A stretch of 7,098 nt of DNA, taken from positions 1-7,098 of the forward strand of contig JAUWYN010000038.1 in NCBI GenBank assembly GCA_030615805.1. Direction: 5' to 3'. Origin of the DNA: Hadesarchaea archaeon. Lineage in GTDB: Archaea; Hadarchaeota; Hadarchaeia; Hadarchaeales; Hadarchaeaceae. Position numbers and translations under genes: made by a program. The notes below the pieces were generated by a model. It was given only the letters and a program-made list of their open reading frames with translations, had not been told where the DNA came from and searched no databases. Positions 1-6,292 of the stretch are shown here, piece by piece (position 1 is the stretch's first letter; the number at the start of each line of letters is the position of its first letter).

Positions 1-359
1 CCAACAGAGCTTACGCCGCATTTATCGCCCTCGTGGTCGGAGCGTACCTCTTGATTGAGGGAGTTTACCCAGCCCCCGAAAGCTTGGTCGATGGGGCATT
101 TATCGCGCTGGGGGCCGCGCTCACACTCAGTTATTTCTGGCTGATCGGCGATTATTTCTGGCGCCGGCTCCGGATGCCCCCCGAGATGACCTTCATGCCG
201 GTCCTGCTCGTGCTGGGGCTAACAATATTGGGTTTCGGTTTAATCAGGCCGGGACTCGTTTCGATTGAACTCAAGCTTTCGCTAGCGATCCCAGGGCTCG
301 TGCTCGCCCTCGTCGCAGGGTTCAAGCTGTGGAAGGCGATCAAGGAGCGGGGCCTATAG
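1..359 (+). CDS. C-terminal part of a multi-pass membrane protein (5' end outside window)
   Basis: The reading frame is open to the left edge. Codons before the first in-window GTG (33) read N-R-A-Y-A-A-F-I-A-L, continuing the same hydrophobic helix, so GTG 33 is not the real start and the gene begins upstream. About 118 residues are visible, with three to four hydrophobic segments: FIALVVGAYLLIEGV, the stretch around FIALGAALTLSYFWLI, MPVLLVLGLTILGFGLI, and a last helix IPGLVLALVAGFKLW. It ends in a basic tail (KAIKERGL). A basic loop (WRRLRM) sits between helices two and three. No catalytic motif is visible. The archaeal DUF373/COG2237 membrane proteins are one candidate, from general layout only, and I hold this weakly. 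The TAG stop shares a palindromic CTATAG with the stop of the opposing small ORF. Confidence 0.75.
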   Translation, partial: NRAYAAFIALVVGAYLLIEGVYPAPESLVDGAFIALGAALTLSYFWLIGDYFWRRLRMPPEMTFMPVLLVLGLTILGFGLIRPGLVSIELKLSLAIPGLVLALVAGFKLWKAIKERGL

Positions 360-521
360 CCCGAGCGCCGCCAGCACGCCATCCTTCAGCCCCACGAACT
401 CGTTGTCTAGGCTCGCGATGGGAGTCATCGTCGGACGGACCTGCATCGCCACGGCGTAGATAGCCGCTAGCCCCGTCAGCGAGCAAAGCAGGCTCAGCTT
501 GGTCATGGTTTTCTCATCCAT
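354..521 (-). CDS. Small protein with one N-terminal membrane segment; possible truncated OB-fold-type protein
   Basis: This 55-residue ORF starts at ATG 519-521, preceded on the minus strand by GGGAGAGA, a close but purine-rich ribosome site; an internal ATG at 504-506 is an alternative. It has a short polar N-terminus (MDEKTMTK), one hydrophobic segment (LSLLCSLTGLAAIYAVAMQV), then a polar stretch with PIASLDNEFVGLKDGV and a stop. This order resembles the beginning of short archaeal proteins with a membrane anchor followed by an OB-fold, where 'xI-x-x-hD-x-x-VG-x-x-V' opens the first OB strand. Here the barrel is missing: the protein ends at about the first strand, in the middle of the opposing membrane-protein gene. 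I infer a truncated remnant or a micro-protein. The resemblance is from memory of the family, not from a search. A TATA-like box at 553-560 would fit its promoter. Confidence 0.45.
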   Translation of the reverse strand: MDEKTMTKLSLLCSLTGLAAIYAVAMQVRPTMTPIASLDNEFVGLKDGVLAALGL

Positions 522-552
522 TCTCTCCCGCCGAGGCTTTGGGTGGGGGTTC

Positions 553-560
553 TTTATAAA
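553..560 (-). promoter_or_regulatory. TATA-like box TTTATAAA, candidate promoter of the small minus-strand ORF
   Basis: TTTATAAA is a perfect palindrome and a good archaeal TATA match. On the minus strand it lies about 32 bases upstream of ATG 521, placing a start site near 530 with a leader of roughly 10 bases. Being symmetric, it gives no direction itself. No purine-rich BRE is clear on the minus-strand upstream side. Confidence 0.4.
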
Positions 561-582
561 GGGGAAAATTTGCTTGAATGCT

Positions 583-590
583 TTTATAAA
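583..590 (+). promoter_or_regulatory. TATA-like box TTTATAAA, candidate promoter of the transglutaminase-fold gene
   Basis: This is a second copy of TTTATAAA, 30 bases after the first. Its centre is about 27 bases before position 614, which predicts a transcript starting only a few bases before the TTG codon at 618. That supports TTG 618 as the start over the upstream GTG at 543, which would lie before the box. Confidence 0.5.
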
Positions 591-617
591 ACACAATCAA
601 TTGAGTTTGGGGATAGC

Positions 618-1979
618 TTGCGAAGGTTTTTGGTACTGGGGTTGATCTCATTCGCGTTGCTCATCCAGCCTTTGACGAGCGCAGAGCAGTCAAGCGAGTC
701 CGCCGTGTATAGGATTACCCAGAACTATAAAGTCACGAATCAAGGGACAAGTAACGCAACAGATGTGACTATTATCATTTATGTCTTAGAAAATTGGTCT
801 GAGTGGGCTAGTCAGGAAGTACTGGCTGAAAACTTGCCTTCCGGACAAGTTTTGGACCCCGAGGACAATCGATTCATCCGAATTTCTATAGACTCCCTCG
901 GAGCAGGTGAAAGCAGGGATATCGCAATTACTCAAACTGTTAGGGTAAGCTCAATCGATTTGCAGTTTAACCTCGATACAGTGGGGGATTCCGCCCCGCC
1001 GGAGATCGGAAACACCTCCCATGTGGATGGCCTGTGGGAAAGCGACACAGCGGAGATCACGAACCAAGCACAGGAATTAACGGATAATCAGCCCAACTTT
1101 TACTACAAGGCCAAGCAGATTTTTGAATTTGTAAAAAGGCACGTAACTTATGTTCAGTCGCCAGACGTATTTGGCGCTCTTCAAGTGTACCAATCTCGTA
1201 CAGGAGATTGCGCTGACCAATCTAACTTGTTTATCGCCCTCTGTCGTGCCGTGGACATACCAGCAAAATTTGTATCATGCTATGCTTACCAGTCAGAGTT
1301 TGAGCCAAATCTTGGAAGTATGGGTCACGCGTTTGCAATAGTGTATCTACCCAACGTTGGCTGGATTCCAGTTGATCTAACATGGAATAGGCCCACTGGC
1401 TTGTTCGGTGAACTTGGTTCAGATCACATAATCTCGGCAATCAGTGACGGCGAGGACATGTTCGGCTGGGGAGGTGATTTAATTTCACCAGATGTGGTGA
1501 GAATAACATACAGGGGCGGCAGTTGTGTCGTCGAGCTTGAGAGTAGCAGGATAACACGCGAGGTAGCTGTTGAGCCAACGATTTACGCGGGTTCAAAGAT
1601 CCAAAACAGTACCTGGAGGTTTTCGGTCGATGTCAGCAACGTGGGTACCCAAAGCATTGACAACGTGAGGGTGGAGCTACAGGTCGATAACATATACTTT
1701 GAGGTGCCGCCAGCCGAGGTGTTGGGTGCCATCGGAAGTGGGACGCATCAAATGGCGTACTTCGATGTCCACGTGAAGCAAAGTGTGGAGAACAGCCCCG
1801 TCACCGCTGTTGTAACGTATGATACCTCATACGGAACTTTTCGAGCCGAGAGTCAAGTCTCCGCGTCAGCAACTTTGCCCCCACCAATATCCGAGTTACC
1901 AATTGATTTGATTCTCATCCTCCTCGCGTGCGTTGTAGGGGCAATAGCAGTCGTGGCGGTCGTGCTCCTCCGGCGATGA
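618..1979 (+). CDS. Secreted, membrane-anchored transglutaminase-like cysteine protein
   Basis: Read from TTG 618 the protein has 453 residues. I chose this start because it gives a textbook signal peptide (MRR, hydrophobic core LVLGLISFALLI, likely cleavage after LTSA at residue 22), GGGGAT lies just upstream, and the TATA box at 583-590 fits; an extension to GTG 543 would bury the signal. Residues about 28-125 form a beta-rich N-terminal domain of the kind often found before transglutaminase cores. The core spans about 160-260 with an apparent Cys-His-Asp triad: C198 in TGDCADQSN, H237 in MGHAF, D253 in PVDLTW. Residues about 320-415 look like a CARDB/immunoglobulin-type beta domain (SVDVSNVGTQSIDNVRV). 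A single membrane helix (LILILLACVVGAIAVVAVVLL) and terminal RR end the protein, so the bulk faces outside. Family members include peptidases, amidases and cross-linkers; the substrate is unknown. Gene composition is more AT-rich than its downstream neighbour. Confidence 0.85.
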   Translation: MRRFLVLGLISFALLIQPLTSAEQSSESAVYRITQNYKVTNQGTSNATDVTIIIYVLENWSEWASQEVLAENLPSGQVLDPEDNRFIRISIDSLGAGESRDIAITQTVRVSSIDLQFNLDTVGDSAPPEIGNTSHVDGLWESDTAEITNQAQELTDNQPNFYYKAKQIFEFVKRHVTYVQSPDVFGALQVYQSRTGDCADQSNLFIALCRAVDIPAKFVSCYAYQSEFEPNLGSMGHAFAIVYLPNVGWIPVDLTWNRPTGLFGELGSDHIISAISDGEDMFGWGGDLISPDVVRITYRGGSCVVELESSRITREVAVEPTIYAGSKIQNSTWRFSVDVSNVGTQSIDNVRVELQVDNIYFEVPPAEVLGAIGSGTHQMAYFDVHVKQSVENSPVTAVVTYDTSYGTFRAESQVSASATLPPPISELPIDLILILLACVVGAIAVVAVVLLRR

Positions 1980-1981
1980 AG

Positions 1982-1989
1982 TTTTATAT
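1982..1989 (+). promoter_or_regulatory. TATA-like box TTTTATAT before the proteasome beta-type gene
   Basis: TTTTATAT lies three bases after the stop of the transglutaminase-fold gene and is preceded by purine-rich GATGAAG, resembling a BRE. It predicts a start near 2008-2015, so the proteasome gene probably has its own promoter and a very short leader. AGGTG at 2004-2008 lies 8 bases before ATG 2017 and would serve as ribosome site if the transcript starts slightly earlier. Confidence 0.5.
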
Positions 1990-2016
1990 GCGCGTCTCGA
2001 ACTAGGTGTGATACAA

Positions 2017-2628
2017 ATGTACGGCTTCACGGGAACGATCGTTGGGGTTCGATGCAAGGAGGGAATCGCCCTGGCCTCGGACACCCGGGGCACAGCCTAC
2101 TATCTAGTGCTCAGCAAGCGCGTTCGGAAGGTCTTCAAGCTCGAGGAGCGCATCGGGGCCGCCGTCTCGGGAAGCTCGGGCGATGTCCAGAGCTTGGTCA
2201 GCATGCTTCGAGCTGAGGCTAACCTCTACCGCCTGAGCCACGGGCGCCCGATCTCGGCGAAAAGCTTGACTCAGGTGGCGTCAAACATGCTTCATGGGCG
2301 GCGGGTATTTCCCTACATAGTGGCGGGTGTGATTTCCGGCGTCGATGACGACGGGCCACGCCTTTACTTCCTCGACCCCGTGGGGGGCAAGCTCGAGGAG
2401 GAAAAATTTGCGAGCGCCGGCACCGGATCTACGGTGGCTTACGGCGTGCTCGAGCAGAGCTACCGCGATGGGATGAAGCTCGACGAGGGGGCGAAGCTGG
2501 TGGCGCAGTCGATTAAGATTGCGATCGAACGGGATGCCGCGACTGGGGACAAGACGGTCATCGCACTCATCGACGAGCGAGGCTACCGCGAGCTCTCTGA
2601 AGAAGAGGTAGAGAAGCTCATCGAGTAA
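2017..2628 (+). CDS. psmB: Proteasome subunit beta-like protein, apparently lacking the Thr1 nucleophile
   Basis: The 203-residue protein is clearly of the 20S proteasome beta family: CKEGIALASDTRGT (13-26), SKRVRKVFKL (33-42), GSSGDVQSLV, RVFPYIVAGVISGVD, ASAGTGSTVAYGVLE and ERDAATGD. Aligned by eye to the Thermoplasma acidophilum beta subunit, D22 corresponds to catalytic position 17 and K38 to Lys33. T176 replaces Ser169. With both anchors ungapped, position 1 is G6, flanked by T5 and T7, so the canonical N-terminal Thr is missing and there is practically no propeptide. This recalls the non-catalytic beta subunit of Crenarchaeota that pairs with an active one. A one-residue deletion making T7 the nucleophile cannot be excluded. 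ATG 2017 is preferred because AGGTG lies 8 bases upstream; in-frame GTG 2008 would add three residues. No alpha subunit, PAN or second beta gene is in the window. Confidence 0.88.
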   Translation: MYGFTGTIVGVRCKEGIALASDTRGTAYYLVLSKRVRKVFKLEERIGAAVSGSSGDVQSLVSMLRAEANLYRLSHGRPISAKSLTQVASNMLHGRRVFPYIVAGVISGVDDDGPRLYFLDPVGGKLEEEKFASAGTGSTVAYGVLEQSYRDGMKLDEGAKLVAQSIKIAIERDAATGDKTVIALIDERGYRELSEEEVEKLIE

Positions 2629-3295
2629 GACCGAGTCTCTCCGCTAGCTCGAGTTGGTTCAACACTTTTCTCTCGGCATGGTCGTAGACGCGCATGGTGT
2701 CCCCGCTGAGTTCGTCGATCACTAAAAGTTTATCGTCGGCGCGCCCGAACTCAAGCTTCATGTCGATTAGCTCGAGCCCTATATCGGCCAAAGCCCTCTG
2801 AATCAACCCCGCCACCCTACGCGCGGTGACCTCGATCCGCCCGAGCTCGACATCGCCCGCGAGCCCGAGCTTGAGGGTCGTTTGCCGCGTGATCGGTGGG
2901 TCCCCCAGGGCGTCGTCTTTCAGGTTGAACTCGATCAAGTTGAGGGGTGCGAGAGGTTCGACGTGCCCGCGGTACCTCTTCAAGAAGCTGCCGAAAGCCT
3001 TCGCGCGGTAGACCACCTCGAGTGGTATAGGGGTCGTCAGTACGACTTCGATCTCATCGTTCGAGCGCGAACCCCTGAAGTGCGTCGAGATACCAGCCTC
3101 GCCAATCAATTTAAAGAAGTATGCGGCCACTTTTGCCGAGGCAGCGCCCTTTCCATCCAGACGCCCTACGACCAAATTTCCTCCTGGATCTGAGTTGCCC
3201 TCCGCGTCGCCCGTCATCTCGTCCTTGAACTTCAGCACGGCGTGGTCCTCGGCCCTCGAGAGGCGCTTGGTTTTGCCCTCGTAGATGATCTCCAT
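2618..3295 (-). CDS. purC: Phosphoribosylaminoimidazole-succinocarboxamide synthase (SAICAR synthetase)
   Basis: PurC joins aspartate to CAIR using ATP, giving SAICAR in cytosolic purine synthesis. The 225-residue protein has the usual compact prokaryotic length. Family signatures are in order: YEGKTK (5-10, nucleotide site), the GKG at 48-50, IPLEVVYRAKAFGS (90-103, first PurC signature), KDDALGDPPIT (126-136), LELIDMKLEFG (174-184, second signature) and DELSGDTMRVYD (194-205). Two deviations from E. coli PurC are visible: F101 stands where the first signature usually has a small residue, and SGDT replaces the common SPD. The loop EGNSDPGGNLVVGR (32-45) also differs from the E. coli GDGARIEQFD stretch. 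The start ATG has no strong ribosome site; a CTTAAAG box at 3334-3328 predicts a short leader. No other pur gene adjoins. The 3' end overlaps the proteasome gene by 11 bases on the other strand. Confidence 0.95.
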   Translation of the reverse strand: MEIIYEGKTKRLSRAEDHAVLKFKDEMTGDAEGNSDPGGNLVVGRLDGKGAASAKVAAYFFKLIGEAGISTHFRGSRSNDEIEVVLTTPIPLEVVYRAKAFGSFLKRYRGHVEPLAPLNLIEFNLKDDALGDPPITRQTTLKLGLAGDVELGRIEVTARRVAGLIQRALADIGLELIDMKLEFGRADDKLLVIDELSGDTMRVYDHAERKVLNQLELAERLGLTR

Positions 3296-3327
3296 CCGCT
3301 AACCCAGCTTCCAATCGTCGCCCACGT

Positions 3328-3334
3328 CTTTAAG
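3328..3334 (-). promoter_or_regulatory. TATA-like box CTTAAAG upstream of purC
   Basis: Read on the minus strand, CTTAAAG is centred about 36 bases before the purC ATG, predicting a transcript start near 3304 and a leader of about 9 bases. The match to the archaeal TATA consensus is moderate. A more AT-rich GGATAAAAATAG lies further upstream (about 3370-3381) as an alternative. Confidence 0.35.
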
Positions 3335-3404
3335 CTCTAGCTCCTAAAGCTTCGCCCGCGTCAGTATTCTATTTTTATCCCACCAAACGCGGACGGGCGA
3401 AAAA

Positions 3405-3411
3405 CTTAAAG
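3405..3411 (+). promoter_or_regulatory. BRE/TATA-like element GCGAAAA-CTTAAAG upstream of the kinase-AOR operon
   Basis: CTTAAAG directly follows GCGAAAA (3398-3404), a good archaeal BRE-like purine run. It predicts transcription from about 3433, leaving a leader of roughly 26 bases that contains the AGAGGT ribosome site at 3447-3452. A second AT-rich palindrome, ATTTAAAT (3420-3427), is an alternative but would place the start inside the ribosome site. Confidence 0.45.
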
Positions 3412-3459
3412 TTGGGTAAATTTAAATGGAATGGCAAAAAATCACAAGAGGTTGGAGTT

Positions 3460-4395
3460 ATGGTTGCAAAAATCATAGGCTTGGGCGTAAGCTCGATAGA
3501 TGAGTTTGTGATAGTCGAGGAGTTCTGCAAACCTGACGACAAGATTTGGATAAAAAATTTCGCGAGGCAATGTGGGGGGGTCGTCGCGAATTTCTGCGTG
3601 GGGGTGGCGCGCAACGATGTCAAGTCCGGTTTCATGGGTTCAGCTGGCGACGATCCCAACGGTCATGAGATAGTACAAAATTTTAAAAATCACAACATGG
3701 ACATGGACCATTTCTTTCTGAAAAAAGAGACAAAAACTCCTGTCAACATCATAGTTGTGGATTCTCACGGAAGTCGCCAAATACTTCAAGATATATACAT
3801 GGAAAAAAATGTCCTCGGGGCGGATGAAATTATACCAGATTATGTTGCCAAAGCCGATATTTTCCACACGGATGCCGTGAAAATTGATGCGGCCAAAAAA
3901 TGCATGAAAATAGCAAAGGAAGCTGGCAAGAAAGTTTCGTTCGACCTGGAAAGGCATGTCGCCGTGTATGGTTTGGATGCGATCAAGGATTTGCTTGGAA
4001 TGACGGATATCCTCCTGCCCAACCGTAGAGGAGCCCTTGAACTTACCAAGGAAACAGATGTTAAGAAGGCGGCGAAAAAACTGTTGAGCTTTGGCCCGGA
4101 GCTCGTCCTCATAACAATGGGTGAAGATGGATCTATGCTTGTAACGTCCGAGGGGGAGCACCGAATACCCATCTATAAAGTTGAAAATGTGGTGGACACG
4201 ACAGGCGCAGGCGATTGCTTCAACTCGGCTTTCATCAGCTGCATTTACAAGGGGATGACCCCGAGGGAGGCTGCAGATTTTGCAGCGGCATCCGCGGCCC
4301 TTTCTGTGACGAAGATAGGTGCCCAATCCATGCCGACATTGAAAGAGGTTGAAAAGTTTTTAGCGGGCAAACCCCAGAGGGGAACGGTGAGGTGA
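3460..4395 (+). CDS. PfkB-family carbohydrate/nucleoside kinase
   Basis: This 311-residue protein has typical ribokinase/PfkB length and layout. Near the N-terminus, GLGVSSIDEF (7-16) supplies the substrate-binding Asp14; GGVVANFCVG (39-48) and GFMGSAGDDPNG (57-68) match the first PfkB signature region; DTTGAGDCFNSAF (246-258) is the second signature, with D252 as catalytic base and GAG as anion hole. It should transfer phosphate from ATP to a sugar, nucleoside or sugar acid; the sequence does not tell which. ATG 3460 is preferred over in-frame TTG 3412 because AGAGGT (3447-3452) is seven bases upstream, homology starts at once, and the TTG would extend into the promoter region. The AOR gene follows after 4 bases, so the two are surely co-transcribed. 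The first part is strikingly AT-rich (about one third GC in one sampled 60-base line), unlike purC and the proteasome gene. Confidence 0.92.
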   Translation: MVAKIIGLGVSSIDEFVIVEEFCKPDDKIWIKNFARQCGGVVANFCVGVARNDVKSGFMGSAGDDPNGHEIVQNFKNHNMDMDHFFLKKETKTPVNIIVVDSHGSRQILQDIYMEKNVLGADEIIPDYVAKADIFHTDAVKIDAAKKCMKIAKEAGKKVSFDLERHVAVYGLDAIKDLLGMTDILLPNRRGALELTKETDVKKAAKKLLSFGPELVLITMGEDGSMLVTSEGEHRIPIYKVENVVDTTGAGDCFNSAFISCIYKGMTPREAADFAAASAALSVTKIGAQSMPTLKEVEKFLAGKPQRGTVR

Positions 4396-4396
4396 G
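4386..4396 (+). promoter_or_regulatory. Ribosome binding site of the AOR gene inside the kinase 3' end
   Basis: GGTGAGGTGAG contains two GGTGA copies and a full AGGTGA that ends 4 bases before ATG 4400. It overlaps the last kinase codons and the TGA stop at 4393-4395. This fits coupled translation of kinase and oxidoreductase. Confidence 0.7.
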
Positions 4397-4399
4397 AAC

Positions 4400-6292
4400 A
4401 TGGCTCATGGTTACAATGGCAAGGTTTTACGCGTCGATTTGTCAAGCGGAAAAATCTCGGTGGATGAGCCGGATGAGGTTTGTTACAGGAGGTACCTTGG
4501 GGGAAGAGGTGCTGCGCTTTACTACCTCCTGAAGGAGATGGATCCGGGCGTGGACCCGCTTGGACCGGACAACTTGCTGATATTCGCACCAAGTGTCCTC
4601 ACGGGAGCCCCCATACAGGGTGCCTCTCGGTTCTCGGTCGCCTGCAAGTCGCCGCTGACCGGAACCTATGGTGAGGCGGAGGCAGGGGGGCATTGGGGGC
4701 CCGAGTTGAAGTTTGCCGGTTATGATGCGGTGGTCGTCAAAGGGAAGTCGGAGAAGCCAGTTTACCTGTGGATTCATGACGGTGAGGCAGAGATCCGCGA
4801 CGCAAGTAAGATATGGGGAAAACCCACCAAAGAGGCTCAGGAAGGTATCCGCGAGGAGCTCAAAGATAACAGGATAAGGGTCGCCCAAATAGGCCCGGCA
4901 GGTGAAAAACTTGTCCGGTTTGCCTGCATCGTCAACGAGTTGAGTGACGTGAATGGTCGCGGAGGCATGGGCGCGGTCATGGGGTCGAAAAATCTCAAGG
5001 CGATAGCAGTAAGGGGGACGAAAAGGATCGACATAAAAGACCCCGACAAGGTGACTGCCCTGGTGAAGTGGTTTAATCAGAATTACATGAAAAACGCTGA
5101 TGTTTCGGGACTTAACCGCATCGGCACATCTCAGTATGTCCTCGCGCTCAACGAATCAGGAGCCCTCCCGACTAGGAACTTCCGCGATGGTGTGATTGAA
5201 GGTGCTGAGAAGATAAGTGGGGAAACGATGAAGGAAACCCTACAGGTCGGCCAAAAGGCATGTTTTGCGTGCTCTGTTGCATGCAAGAGGGTGGTCAAGG
5301 TAGATGGGCCCTTCAAGGTTGACTCGGCTTACGGAGGTCCAGAGTACGAATCCATCGCCGCTTTGGGTTCTTGCTGCGGCGTCACCGATTTGAAAGCTGT
5401 CGTGAAGGCCAACGAGATCTGCAATGCATACGGGATGGATACCATATCCGCAGGGGCATCGGTTGCTTTTGCGATGGAGTGCTTTGAGAACGGCATCCTG
5501 ACGAAAAAAGACACGGGTGGAATTGACCTCAGATTTGGCAACGCTGAAGCCATGGTGAAAGTGGTGGAGATGATAGCCAAACGTGAGGGCTTAGGCGACA
5601 TCCTCGCTGAGGGCGTCAAGGCCGCCGCCGAAAGGATTGGCAAGGGAGCTGAGAAGTTTGCCATGCACGTCAAGGGTAAGGAGATCCCAATGCACGAGGG
5701 CCGCTGGAAAACGGGAGTAGGGTTGGGCTACGGCGTTTCTCCTACTGGAGCTGACCACGTTCAGATGGAGCACGACCCCTGCTTCGAAGAGAAGGGTTTC
5801 TTCATTGATCAACTCAACTCGATCGGCATCCTTGAACCTGTGCCAAGCCTTGACCTCGGCGAGCGTAAGGTCAGGTTGTTTACTTACCTGCAACACTGGT
5901 GGAGCTTGGGCAATTGCATCGACATATGCCTGTTCACGACCGCTCCTGCTAGGGTTTGGAAAATACCACAGGTGGTGGAAATGGTAAATGCAGTCACGGG
6001 TTGGGACACTACGACATGGGAGCTCATGAAGGTCGGGGAACGCGCCACCACGATGGCCCGAGCATTTAACGTCAGGGAGGGTTTCACTAAGGATGATGAC
6101 TGGTTGCCGGAGCGGCTTTTCCAACCGCTCGAAGGCGGGCCGCTAAAAGGCACGAAACTCTCGAAGGATGTCTACAGACAGGCGGTCGTCGCGTACTATC
6201 AGATGATGGGCTGGACCGAAACTGGCGTGCCCACCAAGGCAAAGTTAGAGGAACTCGATGTCGGATGGGTCGCCGACAAGTTAAGGAAATGA
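4400..6292 (+). CDS. aor: Aldehyde ferredoxin oxidoreductase family protein (tungstopterin, 4Fe-4S)
   Basis: AOR enzymes (COG2414) oxidise aldehydes to acids and reduce ferredoxin, using a bis-pterin tungsten centre and one 4Fe-4S cluster in the cytosol. The 630 residues span the full family length: the N-terminal domain opens with GYNGKVLRVDLSSGKISV and holds the ANRG-type stretch NELSDVNGRGGMGAVMGSKN. Cluster ligands are C288, C291 and C295 (CFACSVAC), the same numbers as in the Pyrococcus furiosus enzyme, with C510 as the likely fourth. PEYES (E315/E317) and GADH (H453) match the active-site Glu and His region. The first pterin motif reads N342-AYGMDTIS, common in the family, while the second reads N505-CIDIC where P. 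furiosus has a DxxGLC-type motif. The subtype is open: AOR, a sugar-aldehyde enzyme, or a BamB-like relative. It follows the PfkB kinase by 4 bases, so a sugar- or nucleoside-derived substrate is plausible but unproven. No AorB-type FeS partner is visible. Confidence 0.95.
   Translation: MAHGYNGKVLRVDLSSGKISVDEPDEVCYRRYLGGRGAALYYLLKEMDPGVDPLGPDNLLIFAPSVLTGAPIQGASRFSVACKSPLTGTYGEAEAGGHWGPELKFAGYDAVVVKGKSEKPVYLWIHDGEAEIRDASKIWGKPTKEAQEGIREELKDNRIRVAQIGPAGEKLVRFACIVNELSDVNGRGGMGAVMGSKNLKAIAVRGTKRIDIKDPDKVTALVKWFNQNYMKNADVSGLNRIGTSQYVLALNESGALPTRNFRDGVIEGAEKISGETMKETLQVGQKACFACSVACKRVVKVDGPFKVDSAYGGPEYESIAALGSCCGVTDLKAVVKANEICNAYGMDTISAGASVAFAMECFENGILTKKDTGGIDLRFGNAEAMVKVVEMIAKREGLGDILAEGVKAAAERIGKGAEKFAMHVKGKEIPMHEGRWKTGVGLGYGVSPTGADHVQMEHDPCFEEKGFFIDQLNSIGILEPVPSLDLGERKVRLFTYLQHWWSLGNCIDICLFTTAPARVWKIPQVVEMVNAVTGWDTTTWELMKVGERATTMARAFNVREGFTKDDDWLPERLFQPLEGGPLKGTKLSKDVYRQAVVAYYQMMGWTETGVPTKAKLEELDVGWVADKLRK

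Noticed and set aside
543..617. N-terminal extension of the transglutaminase-fold protein from GTG 543
   Set aside because: It would begin before both TATA boxes and place a polar stretch ahead of a perfect signal peptide; TTG 618 fits better.
3398..3450. CRISPR or repeat array suggested by repeated AAA/TTT tracts
   Set aside because: The tracts are simple AT-rich promoter sequence without regular repeat-spacer spacing.
3412..3459. TTG 3412 as kinase start
   Set aside because: It would translate the AT-rich promoter region; ATG 3460 has a ribosome site and begins right at the family homology.
3296..3459. Riboswitch or small RNA in the purC-kinase intergenic region
   Set aside because: I found no stable stems or conserved riboswitch core; the stretch is accounted for by TATA-like boxes and short leaders.
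3640..4326. Long minus-strand ORF (228 residues) opposite the kinase gene
   Set aside because: It lies wholly against a gene with clear PfkB motifs, is rich in Cys/His/Arg and shows no domain; it is a shadow frame.
5591..6124. 177-residue minus-strand ORF opposite the AOR gene
   Set aside because: It opposes conserved AOR active-site sequence, has no ribosome site or family motif, and is a shadow frame.
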